Of a stretch of 64,000 nucleotides of DNA, positions 1 to 7,847 are shown in pieces. The stretch is from positions 338,491-402,490 of the forward strand of contig NZ_FNIQ01000006.1 in the NCBI RefSeq assembly GCF_900104025.1. The letters are read 5' to 3'. Every line of letters begins with the position of its first letter. The first letter of the stretch is position 1. The notes under the pieces are model-generated. The model was not told the origin of the DNA. It saw only the letters and a program-made list of their open reading frames with translations, and did not search any database. The translations under genes and the position numbers were made by a program. The DNA is from Geodermatophilus sp. DSM 45219 (lineage in GTDB: Bacteria > Actinomycetota > Actinomycetes > Mycobacteriales > Geodermatophilaceae).

Positions 1-531
1 GCCGAGGAACAGCGCGTACAGCGACCAGAGGAACGCCGCACCGGTGCCGAGGGAGACCAAGGTGTCCATGGTGGCCGCGCCGTGCCGCAGGTTGGTCCAG
101 GCGGCGCGGTGGAACGGCAGCCCGCCCCACACCACGACCGGCGCGGCGAGGGTGAGCGAGAGCCACTGCCAGTAGGTGAACTGCAGCGCCGGGACCATCG
201 CCATCGCGACCACCGGCACGGTGAGCAGCGTGGAGACGACCAGCCGCTGCCGCAGCGGCCGCGTGGGGTCGTCGTCGGCCGGCTCCGCGTCCGGCGCGGG
301 CGGCTCCGGGAGCGCGGCGGTGTAGCCGGTCCGCTCGACGGTGGCGATCAGGTCGTCGGGCGTGACGTCCCCGCCGTAGCTGACCCGCGCCTTCTCGGTG
401 GCGTAGTTGACCGTCGCGGTCACGCCGTCCATCCGGTTCAGCTTCTTCTCGACGCGCGCCGCGCAGGACGCGCAGGTCATGCCGCCGATGACGAGCTCGA
501 CCTCACCGGTCCGGACGTCGGGGGTGCTCAT
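1..531 (-). CDS. copA: Copper-type P1B heavy-metal ATPase (N-terminal part, runs off window)
   Basis: Pumps monovalent copper (or silver) out across the cytoplasmic membrane using ATP. Only the first 177 residues are in the window. They show one heavy-metal-associated domain with GMTCASC at residues 17-23, an acidic and proline-rich linker, then hydrophobic segments (around VVSTLLTVPVVAMAMVPALQ) ending in the family's conserved MDTLVSLGTGAAFLWS stretch. The ATG at 531 is preceded by GAGGAG at a good distance. It is the last visible gene of the csoR-copZ operon, 12 nt after the preceding gene. The metal-binding CPC motif and the ATPase domains lie outside the window, so copper specificity rests on the operon context. 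Confidence 0.9.
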   Translation of the reverse strand, partial: MSTPDVRTGEVELVIGGMTCASCAARVEKKLNRMDGVTATVNYATEKARVSYGGDVTPDDLIATVERTGYTAALPEPPAPDAEPADDDPTRPLRQRLVVSTLLTVPVVAMAMVPALQFTYWQWLSLTLAAPVVVWGGLPFHRAAWTNLRHGAATMDTLVSLGTGAAFLWSLYALFLG

Positions 532-543
532 TGCTGCGTCTCC

Positions 544-1428
544 TCAGCCGCCGTGCCCGTGGCCGGCCGGCTCGTCGGGTGCCGCCCCACCCGTCGCGGG
601 GACGGTGAAGGCGGCGGTGTGCACGGCGTCGCCGTGCCGGAAGTCCAGGAACAGCCGGTAGCTGCCGGCGGACGGCGCGGTCGCGGCGAACTCCATGTGC
701 GGGCCCGGGGCCGGGGCGACGGAGTCGTCCTCGACGGGGTGCACGTGCAGGTACTCCAGGTCCCCCTCGCGCAGCGCCACCAGGTGGCCGTACGCGCCGA
801 GGTACGGCTGCAGGTCGGTCACCGGGACGCCGTCCCGGCTGACGCTGAACGTCAGCCCGGATGCCGCGCCGGGGGTCAGGTCGCCGGTCAGCACGACGGT
901 GTAGCCGTCGACCTCGGCGACCGTGGACGGCCCGGGCAGCGGCTGGGGGTCGTACGGGCCGGCCACCTGCAGGTCGCCGGTCAGCGCGAGGTCCCCGCCG
1001 GCGGCGGGCGTGGTGTCGACGACCAGCCGCCAGCTGCCCGGGGTGAGCGTGAGCGGCGCCGTCCAGGTGCCGTCGGCCGCCATCTCCGGGTGCACGTGCT
1101 GGTAGCCGGCCAGGTCGCTGCGGACCGCGACCAGGTGCAGGTCCTCGCCGTGGTCCTCGGTGTACGCGGTCACCGGGGCGCCGTCGGCGCCGAGCACCCG
1201 GAAGGCGACCGTCGCCGTCCCCGGGGCCGGCCGCTCGTCGAGGACGTCGAGGACGTACCCGGCCTCGGCCTCGGCCCCGGCCGCGACCTGGGCCGCGGGG
1301 GCGCTGGTGTGCGCCTCCGGGGCACCGATCGGGCCGACCGCCGCGCCGACACCCACGGCGCCGGCGAAGACGGCACCGAGGCCGGCGGCGACGACCGCGA
1401 GCCGCACCGGGGTCCTCATCTCAGTCAC
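544..1428 (-). CDS. Secreted or anchored His-rich protein of the copper operon
   Basis: I do not recognise a named family. The protein (294 aa from GTG 1428, or 291 aa from ATG 1419) begins with a short basic segment and one hydrophobic helix (LAVVAAGLGAVFAGAVGVG), consistent with export or membrane anchoring. The body holds two similar beta-rich modules, each with a HLVA...(Y)xHVHP motif followed by a GSWRL or GSYRL strand, and the C-terminus is GHGHGG. The paired HVHP motifs and His tail could bind copper outside the cell; this is inference. It lies between copZ and the copper ATPase; the GTG start overlaps the copZ stop, which suggests translational coupling. Confidence 0.8.
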   Translation of the reverse strand: MTEMRTPVRLAVVAAGLGAVFAGAVGVGAAVGPIGAPEAHTSAPAAQVAAGAEAEAGYVLDVLDERPAPGTATVAFRVLGADGAPVTAYTEDHGEDLHLVAVRSDLAGYQHVHPEMAADGTWTAPLTLTPGSWRLVVDTTPAAGGDLALTGDLQVAGPYDPQPLPGPSTVAEVDGYTVVLTGDLTPGAASGLTFSVSRDGVPVTDLQPYLGAYGHLVALREGDLEYLHVHPVEDDSVAPAPGPHMEFAATAPSAGSYRLFLDFRHGDAVHTAAFTVPATGGAAPDEPAGHGHGG

Positions 1429-1630
1429 CCGTGACCGAGTAGCCGGCCTCCTCGACCGCGGCGCGAACGGCGCCCTCGTCGACCGGCTCGCTGCTGGTGA
1501 CGGTCAGGCCGCCGCTGGCCAGGTCGACGTCCACGGCGGTGACCCCGGGGACGGTGCCGACCTCCTCGGTCACGGCGTTCACGCAGTGCCCGCAGGTCAT
1601 GCCCACGACGGTGTAGCTGGCGGTGCTCAC
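1421..1630 (-). CDS. copZ: CopZ-like copper chaperone (HMA domain)
   Basis: Small cytosolic metallochaperone that hands Cu(I) to the copper ATPase and CsoR. The whole 69-residue protein is one heavy-metal-associated domain with the GMTCGHC metal-binding loop near residues 10-16 and the usual beta-alpha-beta-beta-alpha-beta pattern. The length is normal for the family. It starts at GTG 1630 after GAGAGG. It sits between csoR and the His-rich protein and is presumably repressed by CsoR without copper. Confidence 0.93.
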   Translation of the reverse strand: MSTASYTVVGMTCGHCVNAVTEEVGTVPGVTAVDVDLASGGLTVTSSEPVDEGAVRAAVEEAGYSVTGD

Positions 1631-1677
1631 AGGGGGTTCCTCTCAGCGGTTGGGTCGGGCGGGAGTGGAGGCGCGGC

Positions 1678-1980
1678 TCAGGACCGGACGAGGCGGGCGA
1701 TCGCCTCGGAGGCCTCGCGGACCTTCTCGTCGGCCTCGCGGCCGCCGGCCTGCGCGGCCTGGACGACGCAGTGCGACAGGTGCTCCTCGACCAGGCCGAG
1801 GGCGACCGACTGCAGCGCCTTCGTCATCGCCGAGACCTGGGTGAGGATGTCGATGCAGTACTTCTCGTCCTCGACCATCCGCTGCAGGCCGCGGGCCTGC
1901 CCCTCGATGCGGCGTAGCCGCTTGAGGTAGTCGTCCTTGCGCTGGATGTAGCCGTGCTGTCCGGATGCGGTGTGCTCCAC
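1678..1980 (-). CDS. csoR: CsoR-family copper-sensing repressor
   Basis: All-helical DNA-binding repressor that releases the operator when it binds Cu(I). In this 100-aa protein the copper ligands known from M. tuberculosis CsoR (Cys36-His61-Cys65) are matched in identity and spacing by Cys42, His67 and Cys71, which favours copper over formaldehyde or sulfide sensing relatives. The conserved N-terminal RRIEGQARG helix is present. GTG start at 1980 with GGGAGG about 8 nt upstream. It is the first gene of the copper operon, and a CsoR-type operator lies about 40 nt upstream (2021-2039), so it should autoregulate. Confidence 0.95.
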   Translation of the reverse strand: MEHTASGQHGYIQRKDDYLKRLRRIEGQARGLQRMVEDEKYCIDILTQVSAMTKALQSVALGLVEEHLSHCVVQAAQAGGREADEKVREASEAIARLVRS

Positions 1981-2020
1981 GGTGGGTCCTCCCGGCGCCC
2001 CGGCGGGCGCTCGAGGAGAA

Positions 2021-2039
2021 CCATACCCCCCTAGGGCAT
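2021..2039 (-). promoter_or_regulatory. Putative CsoR operator
   Basis: Read on the minus strand the site is ATGCCCTAGGGGGGTATGG. It strongly resembles the B. subtilis copZA CsoR operator (core CCCTACGGGGGTATGG). It contains a TATGGT that could serve as the -10 of csoR, so binding would block initiation. The TAG of the upstream merR-type gene is part of the site. Confidence 0.6.
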
Positions 2040-2405
2040 GTCGTGCAGGTGTCGGTCGTCACCCCGGCCGCGCAGCCGGTCGACGGTGGCCTGCAGCCGC
2101 TCGCCGTCGGCCCGGGCGTCGGCCAGTTCGTCCTGCAGCCCGAGGATCACCTCGGCCGACGCGAGGGTGTGCCCCTCGTCGAGCAGCGCGCGCAGTCGGG
2201 CGGCGAGGGTCAGCTGGTGGCGGGAGTAGCGGCGGTGGCCACCGGGGGAGCGGTGCGGCTGGAGGACGCCGGCGGTGTCCAGGCTGCGCAGGAAGGCCGC
2301 CTGGACACCGAGCAGCGCCGCGGCCTGGCTCATGGTCAGCGCGGGGTAGTCCGGGTCGTCGAGCCGGCCGACCGGGTCCTCGTCCCGGGAGCCGGGCGTG
2401 CTCAT
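2031..2405 (-). CDS. MerR/HspR-like regulator next to hsp20
   Basis: DNA-binding regulator of 124 aa. An N-terminal winged helix of the MerR type (residues about 22-65, TMSQAAALLGV ... RSPGGHRRYSRHQL) is followed by a predicted coiled coil (GLQDELADARADGERLQATVDRLRG). This is the architecture of HspR, the heat-shock repressor of actinobacteria. ATG at 2405 has GGAGG upstream. It is downstream of hsp20 on the same strand, separated by a strong hairpin, and probably represses hsp20 through the inverted repeat at 3032-3049. It lacks the C-terminal tail I would expect of canonical HspR, so it is a paralogue dedicated to the small heat-shock gene (inference). Confidence 0.82.
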   Translation of the reverse strand: MSTPGSRDEDPVGRLDDPDYPALTMSQAAALLGVQAAFLRSLDTAGVLQPHRSPGGHRRYSRHQLTLAARLRALLDEGHTLASAEVILGLQDELADARADGERLQATVDRLRGRGDDRHLHDMP

Positions 2406-2433
2406 GGCGGTCCTCCGGGTCTCCAGATGGCGC

Positions 2434-2463
2434 GGGGGCCGGGTCCGTGCGGACCCGGCCCCC
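2434..2463 (-). terminator. Strong hairpin between hsp20 and its regulator
   Basis: A perfect 13-bp stem (GGGGGCCGGGTCC / GGACCCGGCCCCC) with a GTGC loop. It lies 16 nt after the hsp20 stop and 28 nt before the merR-type start. It should terminate or stabilise the abundant hsp20 message, with partial read-through into the regulator. Confidence 0.7.
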
Positions 2464-2479
2464 GGTGGGTTGCCGCCGA

Positions 2480-2977
2480 TCAGCTCTCGACGGACTTGCG
2501 CTCGGACGACTCGCCCTCGATGGTCCGCCCCTCCACGGCGGAGGGCGTGTCGGCCCGGCTGACCGTGATCTTTCGGGCCTTCGCCTTCTCGGCGACCGGG
2601 ATGCTCACCGTCAGCACGCCGTCGTGGTAGTGCGCCTCGAGCCGGTCGGTGTCCAGGCTCCGGCCGAGCACCAGCTGCCGGGTGTAGCTGCCGTAGGGCC
2701 GCTCGGCGATCGCCCACTCGGCGTTCTCCAGGTGCGGCACCGAGCGCTCCGCGGTGACGGTCAGCGTGGTGCCCTCGACCTGCAGGTCGATCGAGCCGGG
2801 GTCGACGCCGGGCAGGTCGAAGTGGGCGACGAAGTTGTCGCCGACGCGGTAGGCGTCCATCGGCATGCCCGACAGCGGTCGGGCGGTCAGCCCGCCGCCC
2901 CGGCCGGTCAGCTGGTCCAGGGCCCGGAAGGCGGCGTTCGTGGCGGCGAACGGGTCGTAGGCGGTCAGCATGGCCAT
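2480..2977 (-). CDS. Hsp20 family small heat-shock protein
   Basis: ATP-independent holdase chaperone that binds unfolding proteins. In this 165-aa protein the alpha-crystallin domain spans roughly residues 45-140 (VGDNFVAHFDLPGVDPGSIDLQVEG ... YHDGVLTVSIPVAEK) and the C-terminal flank carries RKITV, an I-x-V-like oligomer contact. I chose ATG 2977 because AGGAGG lies 12 nt upstream; ATG 2971 is an alternative. A promoter and inverted repeat lie just upstream. Confidence 0.93.
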   Translation of the reverse strand: MAMLTAYDPFAATNAAFRALDQLTGRGGGLTARPLSGMPMDAYRVGDNFVAHFDLPGVDPGSIDLQVEGTTLTVTAERSVPHLENAEWAIAERPYGSYTRQLVLGRSLDTDRLEAHYHDGVLTVSIPVAEKAKARKITVSRADTPSAVEGRTIEGESSERKSVES

Positions 2978-3031
2978 GGCTCTCGTCAACCTCCTGTGTA
3001 GCTGCTGGTGTGTCCGCTGCCCGAGGTGAAC

Positions 3032-3076
3032 CTCTAGTGGCAACTAGAGATTACCTCGTGCACGCACCCCAGTAAA
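3032..3076 (-). promoter_or_regulatory. hsp20 promoter with overlapping inverted-repeat operator
   Basis: Read on the minus strand there is a -35 TTTACT (3071-3076), a 17-nt spacer and a -10 TAATCT (3048-3053). A perfect 7-bp inverted repeat CTCTAGT-4-ACTAGAG (3032-3049) overlaps the -10 and the expected transcription start. It resembles the HAIR element of HspR (CTTGAGT-N7-ACTCAAG) in style but with a different sequence and spacing, and fits control by the adjacent MerR/HspR-like protein. Confidence 0.6.
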
Positions 3077-3106
3077 CATCCACCGCGTAGAGATGTTCCC
3101 AGCTCG

Positions 3107-3997
3107 TCAGGCGGCCGGCACCGGCAGGTCGACCCCGGTCAGCTCGGCCGACGCGGTCCACAGCCGGCGGGCGAGGTCGGGGTCGCTCGCGGCGGGCGTG
3201 CGGCCGACCAGCGTGGGCGCCCCGCGCCACTCACCGAGGCCGCGGGGGCCCAGGTAGCTGCCCCCGGGCAGGTCCAGGACGGCCGCGGCCAGCGTGGGCA
3301 GCGCGCCCTGCTCGGCCGACTGCGCGACCAGCGCGTTGCCCAGCCGCATCGCCCGGTCGGTGAGCGGGTTGCCGGTCCGGCCCTGCAGCTCGGTCGCCGC
3401 CCAGCCGGGGTGGGCGGCCAGCGAGCGCACCGGCGACCCGGCCGCGGTCAGCCGGCGCTGCAGCTCCAGGGTGAACAGCAGGTTGGCCAGCTTCGACTGC
3501 GCGTAGGCGCCGGTCGGCGAGTAGGGCCGGCGCCGCCAGTTCAGGTCGTCGAGGTCGATCCGCCCGGCCCGGTGCATCGAGGACGACAGCGTCACCACCC
3601 GGTCGGTGACGTGCGGCAGCAGCAGCGCGGTGAGCGCGAAGTGGCCGAGGTGGTTGGTGCCGAACTGCCGCTCGAACCCGTCCGCGGTCACCCCGGCCGG
3701 CACCATCATGATCCCGGCGTTGGCCACCAGGACGTCGAGGTCGCCGCTCCAGCCGGCCGCGAAGGCCCGCACCGACGCCAGGTCGGCCAGGTCCAGCCGC
3801 CGCACCTCGACGTCCCCCGGGACGGTGGCGGCCGCCCGCTCGCTCCGGGCGGGGTCGCGCACGGCCATGACGACGCGCGCGCCGGCCTGCGCCAGCGCCC
3901 GGGTGGTGGCCAGGCCCAGCCCGCTGTTGGCGCCGGTCACCACGACGGTGCGGCCGGCCTGCGAGGGGATGTCCGCGGTGCTCCAGGTCGAGGTCAT
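3107..3997 (-). CDS. Short-chain dehydrogenase/reductase (retinol-dehydrogenase-like)
   Basis: NAD(P)-dependent oxidoreductase of unknown substrate, 296 aa. It has the classical TGANSGLG cofactor loop near residue 20, the NAG motif (LVANAGIM), the catalytic YAQSK, and a SSSMH strand supplying the catalytic serine. The extended C-terminus matches the WW-oxidoreductase/retinol dehydrogenase-like branch. ATG 3997 follows a TACGTT -10 at 4005-4010 by 7 nt, so the transcript may be leaderless. It is monocistronic. Confidence 0.88.
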   Translation of the reverse strand: MTSTWSTADIPSQAGRTVVVTGANSGLGLATTRALAQAGARVVMAVRDPARSERAAATVPGDVEVRRLDLADLASVRAFAAGWSGDLDVLVANAGIMMVPAGVTADGFERQFGTNHLGHFALTALLLPHVTDRVVTLSSSMHRAGRIDLDDLNWRRRPYSPTGAYAQSKLANLLFTLELQRRLTAAGSPVRSLAAHPGWAATELQGRTGNPLTDRAMRLGNALVAQSAEQGALPTLAAAVLDLPGGSYLGPRGLGEWRGAPTLVGRTPAASDPDLARRLWTASAELTGVDLPVPAA

Positions 3998-4067
3998 GCC
4001 ACCGAACGTAGGCGCGCGGCGCGGAGGCCCGCGCGTGAGCCGGGGCCCGCCGGGGCAGGAGACGCCC

Positions 4068-4490
4068 GTGGACGAGACCAGCGACCCCCGCCCGCAGGGG
4101 GAACCGGAGCAGCAGCGGCACGGCGACGTGGAGCCGGAGGTCACCACCGACCTGGAGGCCGACGTCCCCACTCTGACCGTCGGCGGCGAGTTCACCGAGG
4201 GTGCCCGCCGCCCGCTGGTCCGGACGATGACCGACCTGTTGCTGAGCCGGCCCGAGCTCCGCCGGGTGCGGCTGGACCTGCGCGGGGTCACCTACCTCAA
4301 CTCCGCCGGCGTGGCGGTGCTGGTGCAGCTGGAGAAGCTCGGCCGGCCGCGCGGCGTGGAGGTCGTGCTGGTGGCCCCGCCGCCGGTGGTCGCCCGGCCG
4401 CTGCAGCTGTCCGGGCTGTGGCTGCGCTTCACGGTCGAGGGGCAGCCGGCCGTGGTGGACGACCGCGTCGACCGGGAGGGTGGCGGCTGA
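4068..4490 (+). CDS. STAS-domain protein (anti-sigma-factor antagonist-like)
   Basis: Probable anti-sigma-factor antagonist or other STAS phosphoswitch, 140 aa. The first 40 residues are acidic and disordered (PQGEPEQQRHGDVEPEVTTD). The STAS fold follows, with the hallmark strand and helix LDLRGVTYLNSAGVAVLVQL in which NSAG holds the serine that anti-sigma kinases phosphorylate. GTG 4068 is chosen because GCAGGAG lies 7 nt upstream. No kinase partner is adjacent. Confidence 0.78.
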   Translation: MDETSDPRPQGEPEQQRHGDVEPEVTTDLEADVPTLTVGGEFTEGARRPLVRTMTDLLLSRPELRRVRLDLRGVTYLNSAGVAVLVQLEKLGRPRGVEVVLVAPPPVVARPLQLSGLWLRFTVEGQPAVVDDRVDREGGG

Positions 4491-4540
4491 GTGCTGGTGT
4501 CGCGGGCGGCGCGGCCGGGGTGAACTCCTAGCCTGGCCGG

Positions 4541-5827
4541 GTGCCGCCGAGCCATCCCCACAGCCACGGTCCTGACCCGGACGCGCCGCCGCCGAGCCCG
4601 GAGGTCCTCACCCGCCGCCGGCGCGCGGTCTGGCTGATGCTGCTGCTCCTGGTCCCGGTCGGTCTGGCCACGGTCGTCGGGCTGGTGGTGCTGTGGCCCG
4701 GCGACGAGCCGACCCGCGCCGAGCAGGCCGCCGAGCTCTACCTGCCGCCGGGCACCACCTACCCGGAGGGGCGGGTCTCGGTGGTGGAGCCGATCGACTG
4801 CTCGCTGCCCGGCGGCGGGGGGGTGCCGGCACAGCCGCTGACCTGCGCGAACGTCGTCGTGGAGGTGCTCGACGGGGACGGCGCCGGCGAGTTCCGGGAG
4901 CTCCAGCTCCCGGCGGAGGTCTACGCCGCCGGGATCGAGGAGGGCGACGTCCTGGTGCTCACCCGGGACCCCGCGGTGGAGGGGGAGGGGCAGTACGCCT
5001 TCTTCGACTACGACCGCGACGTGCCGATCGTCGCGCTCACCGTGGCCTTCGCCGTCGTCGTGGTCGCGGTGGCCCGGCTGCGCGGGCTGGCCGCCCTCGT
5101 CGGGCTGGCGTTCGCGTTCACCGTGATGCTGCAGTTCCTGCTGCCGGGGCTGCTCGGTGACTCCTCGCCCACGATGGTCAGCCTGGTGGGGTCCTCGGCG
5201 ATCATGTTCGTCGTCCTGTACCTGGCGCACGGGTTCTCCGCGCGGACGACGACGGCGCTGGTCGGCACGCTGTTCGGGCTGGCGCTGGTCGCCGTCCTCG
5301 GTGCCGTCGCGGTGTCCACCGCGCGGCTCACCGGGCTGACCAGCGAGGAGACCAACACGCTCAACGGGTTCGACCCGGGCATCGACTTCTCCGGCATCGT
5401 GCTCGCCGGTGTCGTCGTGGCCGGGCTCGGCGTGCTCAACGACGTGACGATCACCCAGGCCTCGGCGATCTGGCAGCTGCACGAGGTCGACCCGGGGATG
5501 ACCTGGCGGGACCTCTACCGCCGCGGCATGGTCGTGGGCCGGGACCACATCGCCTCGACGGTCTACACGATCGTCTTCGCCTACGCCGGGGCCTCGCTGC
5601 CGCTGCTCACGCTCTTCGAGGTCTACGCCCAGCCGTGGGACGTCGTCCTGACCAGCTCCGCGCTCGCCGAGGAGGTGATCCGGACGCTGGTCGGCTCCAT
5701 CGCGCTGGTCCTCGCCGTCCCCGTGACGACCGCGGCCGGCGCCTTCTTCGCCAAGGCCGCCGGCACCGCGGCCGGCACGGCCACCGAGCGGCGGGTGACC
5801 GCCCTGCGGGCCCGGTTCGCCCGGTGA
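4541..5827 (+). CDS. YibE/F-family membrane protein
   Basis: Multi-pass integral membrane protein of 428 aa, family YibE/F, transport substrate not established. A His/Pro-rich cytosolic N-terminus precedes a first helix (VWLMLLLLVPVGLATVVGLV), an extracytoplasmic domain (residues about 60-150) and about seven further helices. The conserved GVLNDVTITQAS segment near residue 300 is typical of the family. GTG 4541 lies 6 nt after TAGCCT (4529-4534), consistent with leaderless transcription. The next gene overlaps its stop by 4 nt. Confidence 0.88.
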   Translation: MPPSHPHSHGPDPDAPPPSPEVLTRRRRAVWLMLLLLVPVGLATVVGLVVLWPGDEPTRAEQAAELYLPPGTTYPEGRVSVVEPIDCSLPGGGGVPAQPLTCANVVVEVLDGDGAGEFRELQLPAEVYAAGIEEGDVLVLTRDPAVEGEGQYAFFDYDRDVPIVALTVAFAVVVVAVARLRGLAALVGLAFAFTVMLQFLLPGLLGDSSPTMVSLVGSSAIMFVVLYLAHGFSARTTTALVGTLFGLALVAVLGAVAVSTARLTGLTSEETNTLNGFDPGIDFSGIVLAGVVVAGLGVLNDVTITQASAIWQLHEVDPGMTWRDLYRRGMVVGRDHIASTVYTIVFAYAGASLPLLTLFEVYAQPWDVVLTSSALAEEVIRTLVGSIALVLAVPVTTAAGAFFAKAAGTAAGTATERRVTALRARFAR

Positions 5828-6462
5828 GCCAGGCTGGTGGCGTGCCCCCGGACCTGCTGACCGCCGCCCGCGCCGCCCCCGGCTTCATGCCCGACGACGA
5901 GGGGACGGCGCTCTACGAGGCCGCCCGCACCGTCGCCGTCCCCGGGCCGCTGCTCGAGGTGGGCAGCTGGATGGGGAGGTCCGCGCTCTACCTGGCCGCG
6001 GCCGCCCGGGAGACCGGCCGGCAGGTGGTCACCGTCGACCACCACCGCGGGTCGGAGGAGCACCAGCCCGGCTGGGAGTACCACGACCCGTCGCTGGTCG
6101 ACCCCGCCGTCGGGCTGGTCGACACCCTGCCGCGGTTCCGCCGGACCATCGCCGACGCCCGCGCCGAGGACATCGTCATCGCCGTCGTGGCCCGCTCCGA
6201 GGTCCTCGCCCCGCTGTGGACGACGCCGCTCGCGCTGCTGTTCCTCGACGGCAGCCACACCGAGGAGTCCGCGCGCCGCGACCAGGACGCCTGGGTGGCC
6301 AGGCTGGCCGTCGGCGGCACGCTGGCCATCCACGACGTCTTCCCCGACCCGGCCGACGGCGGGCAGGCGCCCTACGGCGTCTACCGGCGGGTGCTCGCCT
6401 CGGGCGACTTCACCGAGCTGCCGGGCACCGGGTCGCTGCGGCTGCTGCGCCGGGTCCGGTGA
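5824..6462 (+). CDS. Class I SAM-dependent methyltransferase
   Basis: Methyltransferase_24-type protein of 212 aa with unknown acceptor. It has the SAM-binding LLEVGSWMGRSALYLAAAA motif, an acidic strand end VVTVDHHRGSEEH and the later LALLFLDGSHTEESARRD. GTG 5824 overlaps the yibE/F stop (GTGA) and is taken as the start by coupling; GTG 5842 is an alternative. It ends with another 4-nt overlap into the zinc-finger gene, so these three genes form an operon. Confidence 0.82.
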   Translation: MSQAGGVPPDLLTAARAAPGFMPDDEGTALYEAARTVAVPGPLLEVGSWMGRSALYLAAAARETGRQVVTVDHHRGSEEHQPGWEYHDPSLVDPAVGLVDTLPRFRRTIADARAEDIVIAVVARSEVLAPLWTTPLALLFLDGSHTEESARRDQDAWVARLAVGGTLAIHDVFPDPADGGQAPYGVYRRVLASGDFTELPGTGSLRLLRRVR

Positions 6463-6785
6463 CGGACCCACTGTCCGCCGAGCGGGCCGCGGCGGTGGCC
6501 CAGATCGCGGCGCTCACCCGCGAGTTCGACCAGGTCGTCGACGCATCCAGGCAGTCCAACGCCGACGACGAGCACGACCCGGAGGGCGCGACCATCGCCT
6601 TCGAACGGCAGCAGGTCGCCGCGCTGCTGGACTCGGCGCGCCGGCGGCTGGCCGACGTCGAGGCGGCGCTGGAGCGGCGGGCGGCCGGTGGCTACGGCGT
6701 CTGCGAGACCTGCGGCCGGCCGATCGCCCCCGAGCGCCTGGCCGCCCGCCCCGCCGCGCGCACCTGCATCGACTGCGCCCGCTGA
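6459..6785 (+). CDS. DksA/TraR-family C4 zinc-finger protein
   Basis: Small regulator-like protein of 108 aa. A helical coiled-coil region (residues about 10-75, ALLDSARRRLADVEAALERRAAGG) precedes the four-cysteine zinc finger GVCETCGRPIAPERL ... RTCIDCAR. In DksA this pair reaches into the RNA polymerase secondary channel. I do not see the acidic tip DxxDxA of true DksA, so action on polymerase is uncertain. GTG 6459 overlaps the upstream stop by 4 nt. Confidence 0.85.
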   Translation: MTDPLSAERAAAVAQIAALTREFDQVVDASRQSNADDEHDPEGATIAFERQQVAALLDSARRRLADVEAALERRAAGGYGVCETCGRPIAPERLAARPAARTCIDCAR

Positions 6786-6799
6786 CGACCTCGGCTCGG

Positions 6800-6825
6800 C
6801 GGGACGTGCTCGCGTCGTCGTCCCG
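6800..6825 (+). terminator. Possible terminator after the zinc-finger gene
   Basis: A 7-bp stem CGGGACG / CGTCCCG with a 12-nt loop, 14 nt after the stop. There is no U tract, as is common in actinobacteria. The rest of 6786-6911 shows nothing else I can name. Confidence 0.45.
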
Positions 6826-6911
6826 GGCCCGACGATGTGCGCTGGAGCGTGGTTCTCGGCCGAGGAACTGCGCATCCGCGCACACCGTCGGCGGAGCGCT
6901 GAGCCGCCGGG

Positions 6912-7847
6912 TCAGCTGACGTAGCGGCGGGCGGTGGAGGTCCGCTGGGTGTGCTCCAGCGCGGCGAACCGGGCCTCGGCGTGCGGCGGCAGCACCCGCC
7001 GTTCCCGCACCACCCACGGCAGCCCGCGCACCGCGGCCCACAGGCCCTGGGCGGTGACGCGGTCGCGCGGCAGGGTCCGCAGCAGGTGCCCGGTGCGGCG
7101 CAGCGCGGGACGCACCGGGCGGCGCAGCCACGTCGTCCACAGGGTGTTGCGGATGCCGTCACGGCGCCGGCGGTGGGAGTCCCGCGCCTTCGACGCCTGG
7201 TGGTGGACGGTGAGCGCGGGCAGGTAGCACAGCTCCCACCCGGCGGCGGCGAGGTCGCCGGCCATCAGCTCCTCCTCCCCGCCCAGCCACAGCCGCTCGG
7301 AAAAGCCGCCGACCCCGGTGAAGGCCTCCCGCCGGACCACCGAGGCGCCGGCCAGGAAGGAGCCCAGCGCCGGGCCGGGGAGCCAGTCCGCGCCCCGGAC
7401 GGGGGAGTCCCGCAGCTCGGGCACGATCGGGTCCTCCCGGCCGCCGGGCTCGACCAGGATCCGCGCGGTCACCACCGCCAGCCGCGGGTGCGCGTCGAGG
7501 ACGTCGGCCGCCGTCCGCAGCGAGCCCGGGTCCCACCAGGTGTCGTCGTCGCAGAACGCGACGTAGGCGGTGTCCACGCGGGCCACGCCGACGTTGCGGC
7601 CGATCGCGCCCAGGTTCTCCGGGCTCGCGACCAGCTCCACCTGCGGGAACCGCGCGGCCACCGCCGCCGCCGTCCCGTCGGTGGACCCGTTGTCGACCAC
7701 GACGACGTGCGGCTGCTCCGGCAGGGCCACCAGCCGGGAGAGGGCGAGCAGCACCTCGTCGCGGCGCTGGTGGGTGATGACGACGACGGACACCCGCGGG
7801 TCGGGACCCGTATCGAGCTCCTGCGGCCTGGCCTCGGTGGCCGTCAT
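6912..7847 (-). CDS. Family 2 glycosyltransferase, second of a tandem pair
   Basis: GT-A fold inverting glycosyltransferase of 311 aa with unknown donor and acceptor. It shows SVVVITHQRRDEV, VVVDNGSTDGT, the metal-binding CDDDTWW, and GGFSERLWLGGEEE before a conserved LTVHHQASKARDSH. It is a clear paralogue of the gene just upstream (same motif order, LAVVTARILV versus LAVLNARILV). ATG 7847 overlaps the upstream stop (ATGA). It is the last gene of a five-gene cluster. Confidence 0.88.
   Translation of the reverse strand: MTATEARPQELDTGPDPRVSVVVITHQRRDEVLLALSRLVALPEQPHVVVVDNGSTDGTAAAVAARFPQVELVASPENLGAIGRNVGVARVDTAYVAFCDDDTWWDPGSLRTAADVLDAHPRLAVVTARILVEPGGREDPIVPELRDSPVRGADWLPGPALGSFLAGASVVRREAFTGVGGFSERLWLGGEEELMAGDLAAAGWELCYLPALTVHHQASKARDSHRRRRDGIRNTLWTTWLRRPVRPALRRTGHLLRTLPRDRVTAQGLWAAVRGLPWVVRERRVLPPHAEARFAALEHTQRTSTARRYVS

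Noticed and set aside
6826..6880. GGCCCGACGAT followed by TGCGC, also seen near 45513
   Set aside because: At 45513 the bases belong to one arm of a weak hairpin after the methyltransferase gene; the match is short and GC-rich, so chance is likely.
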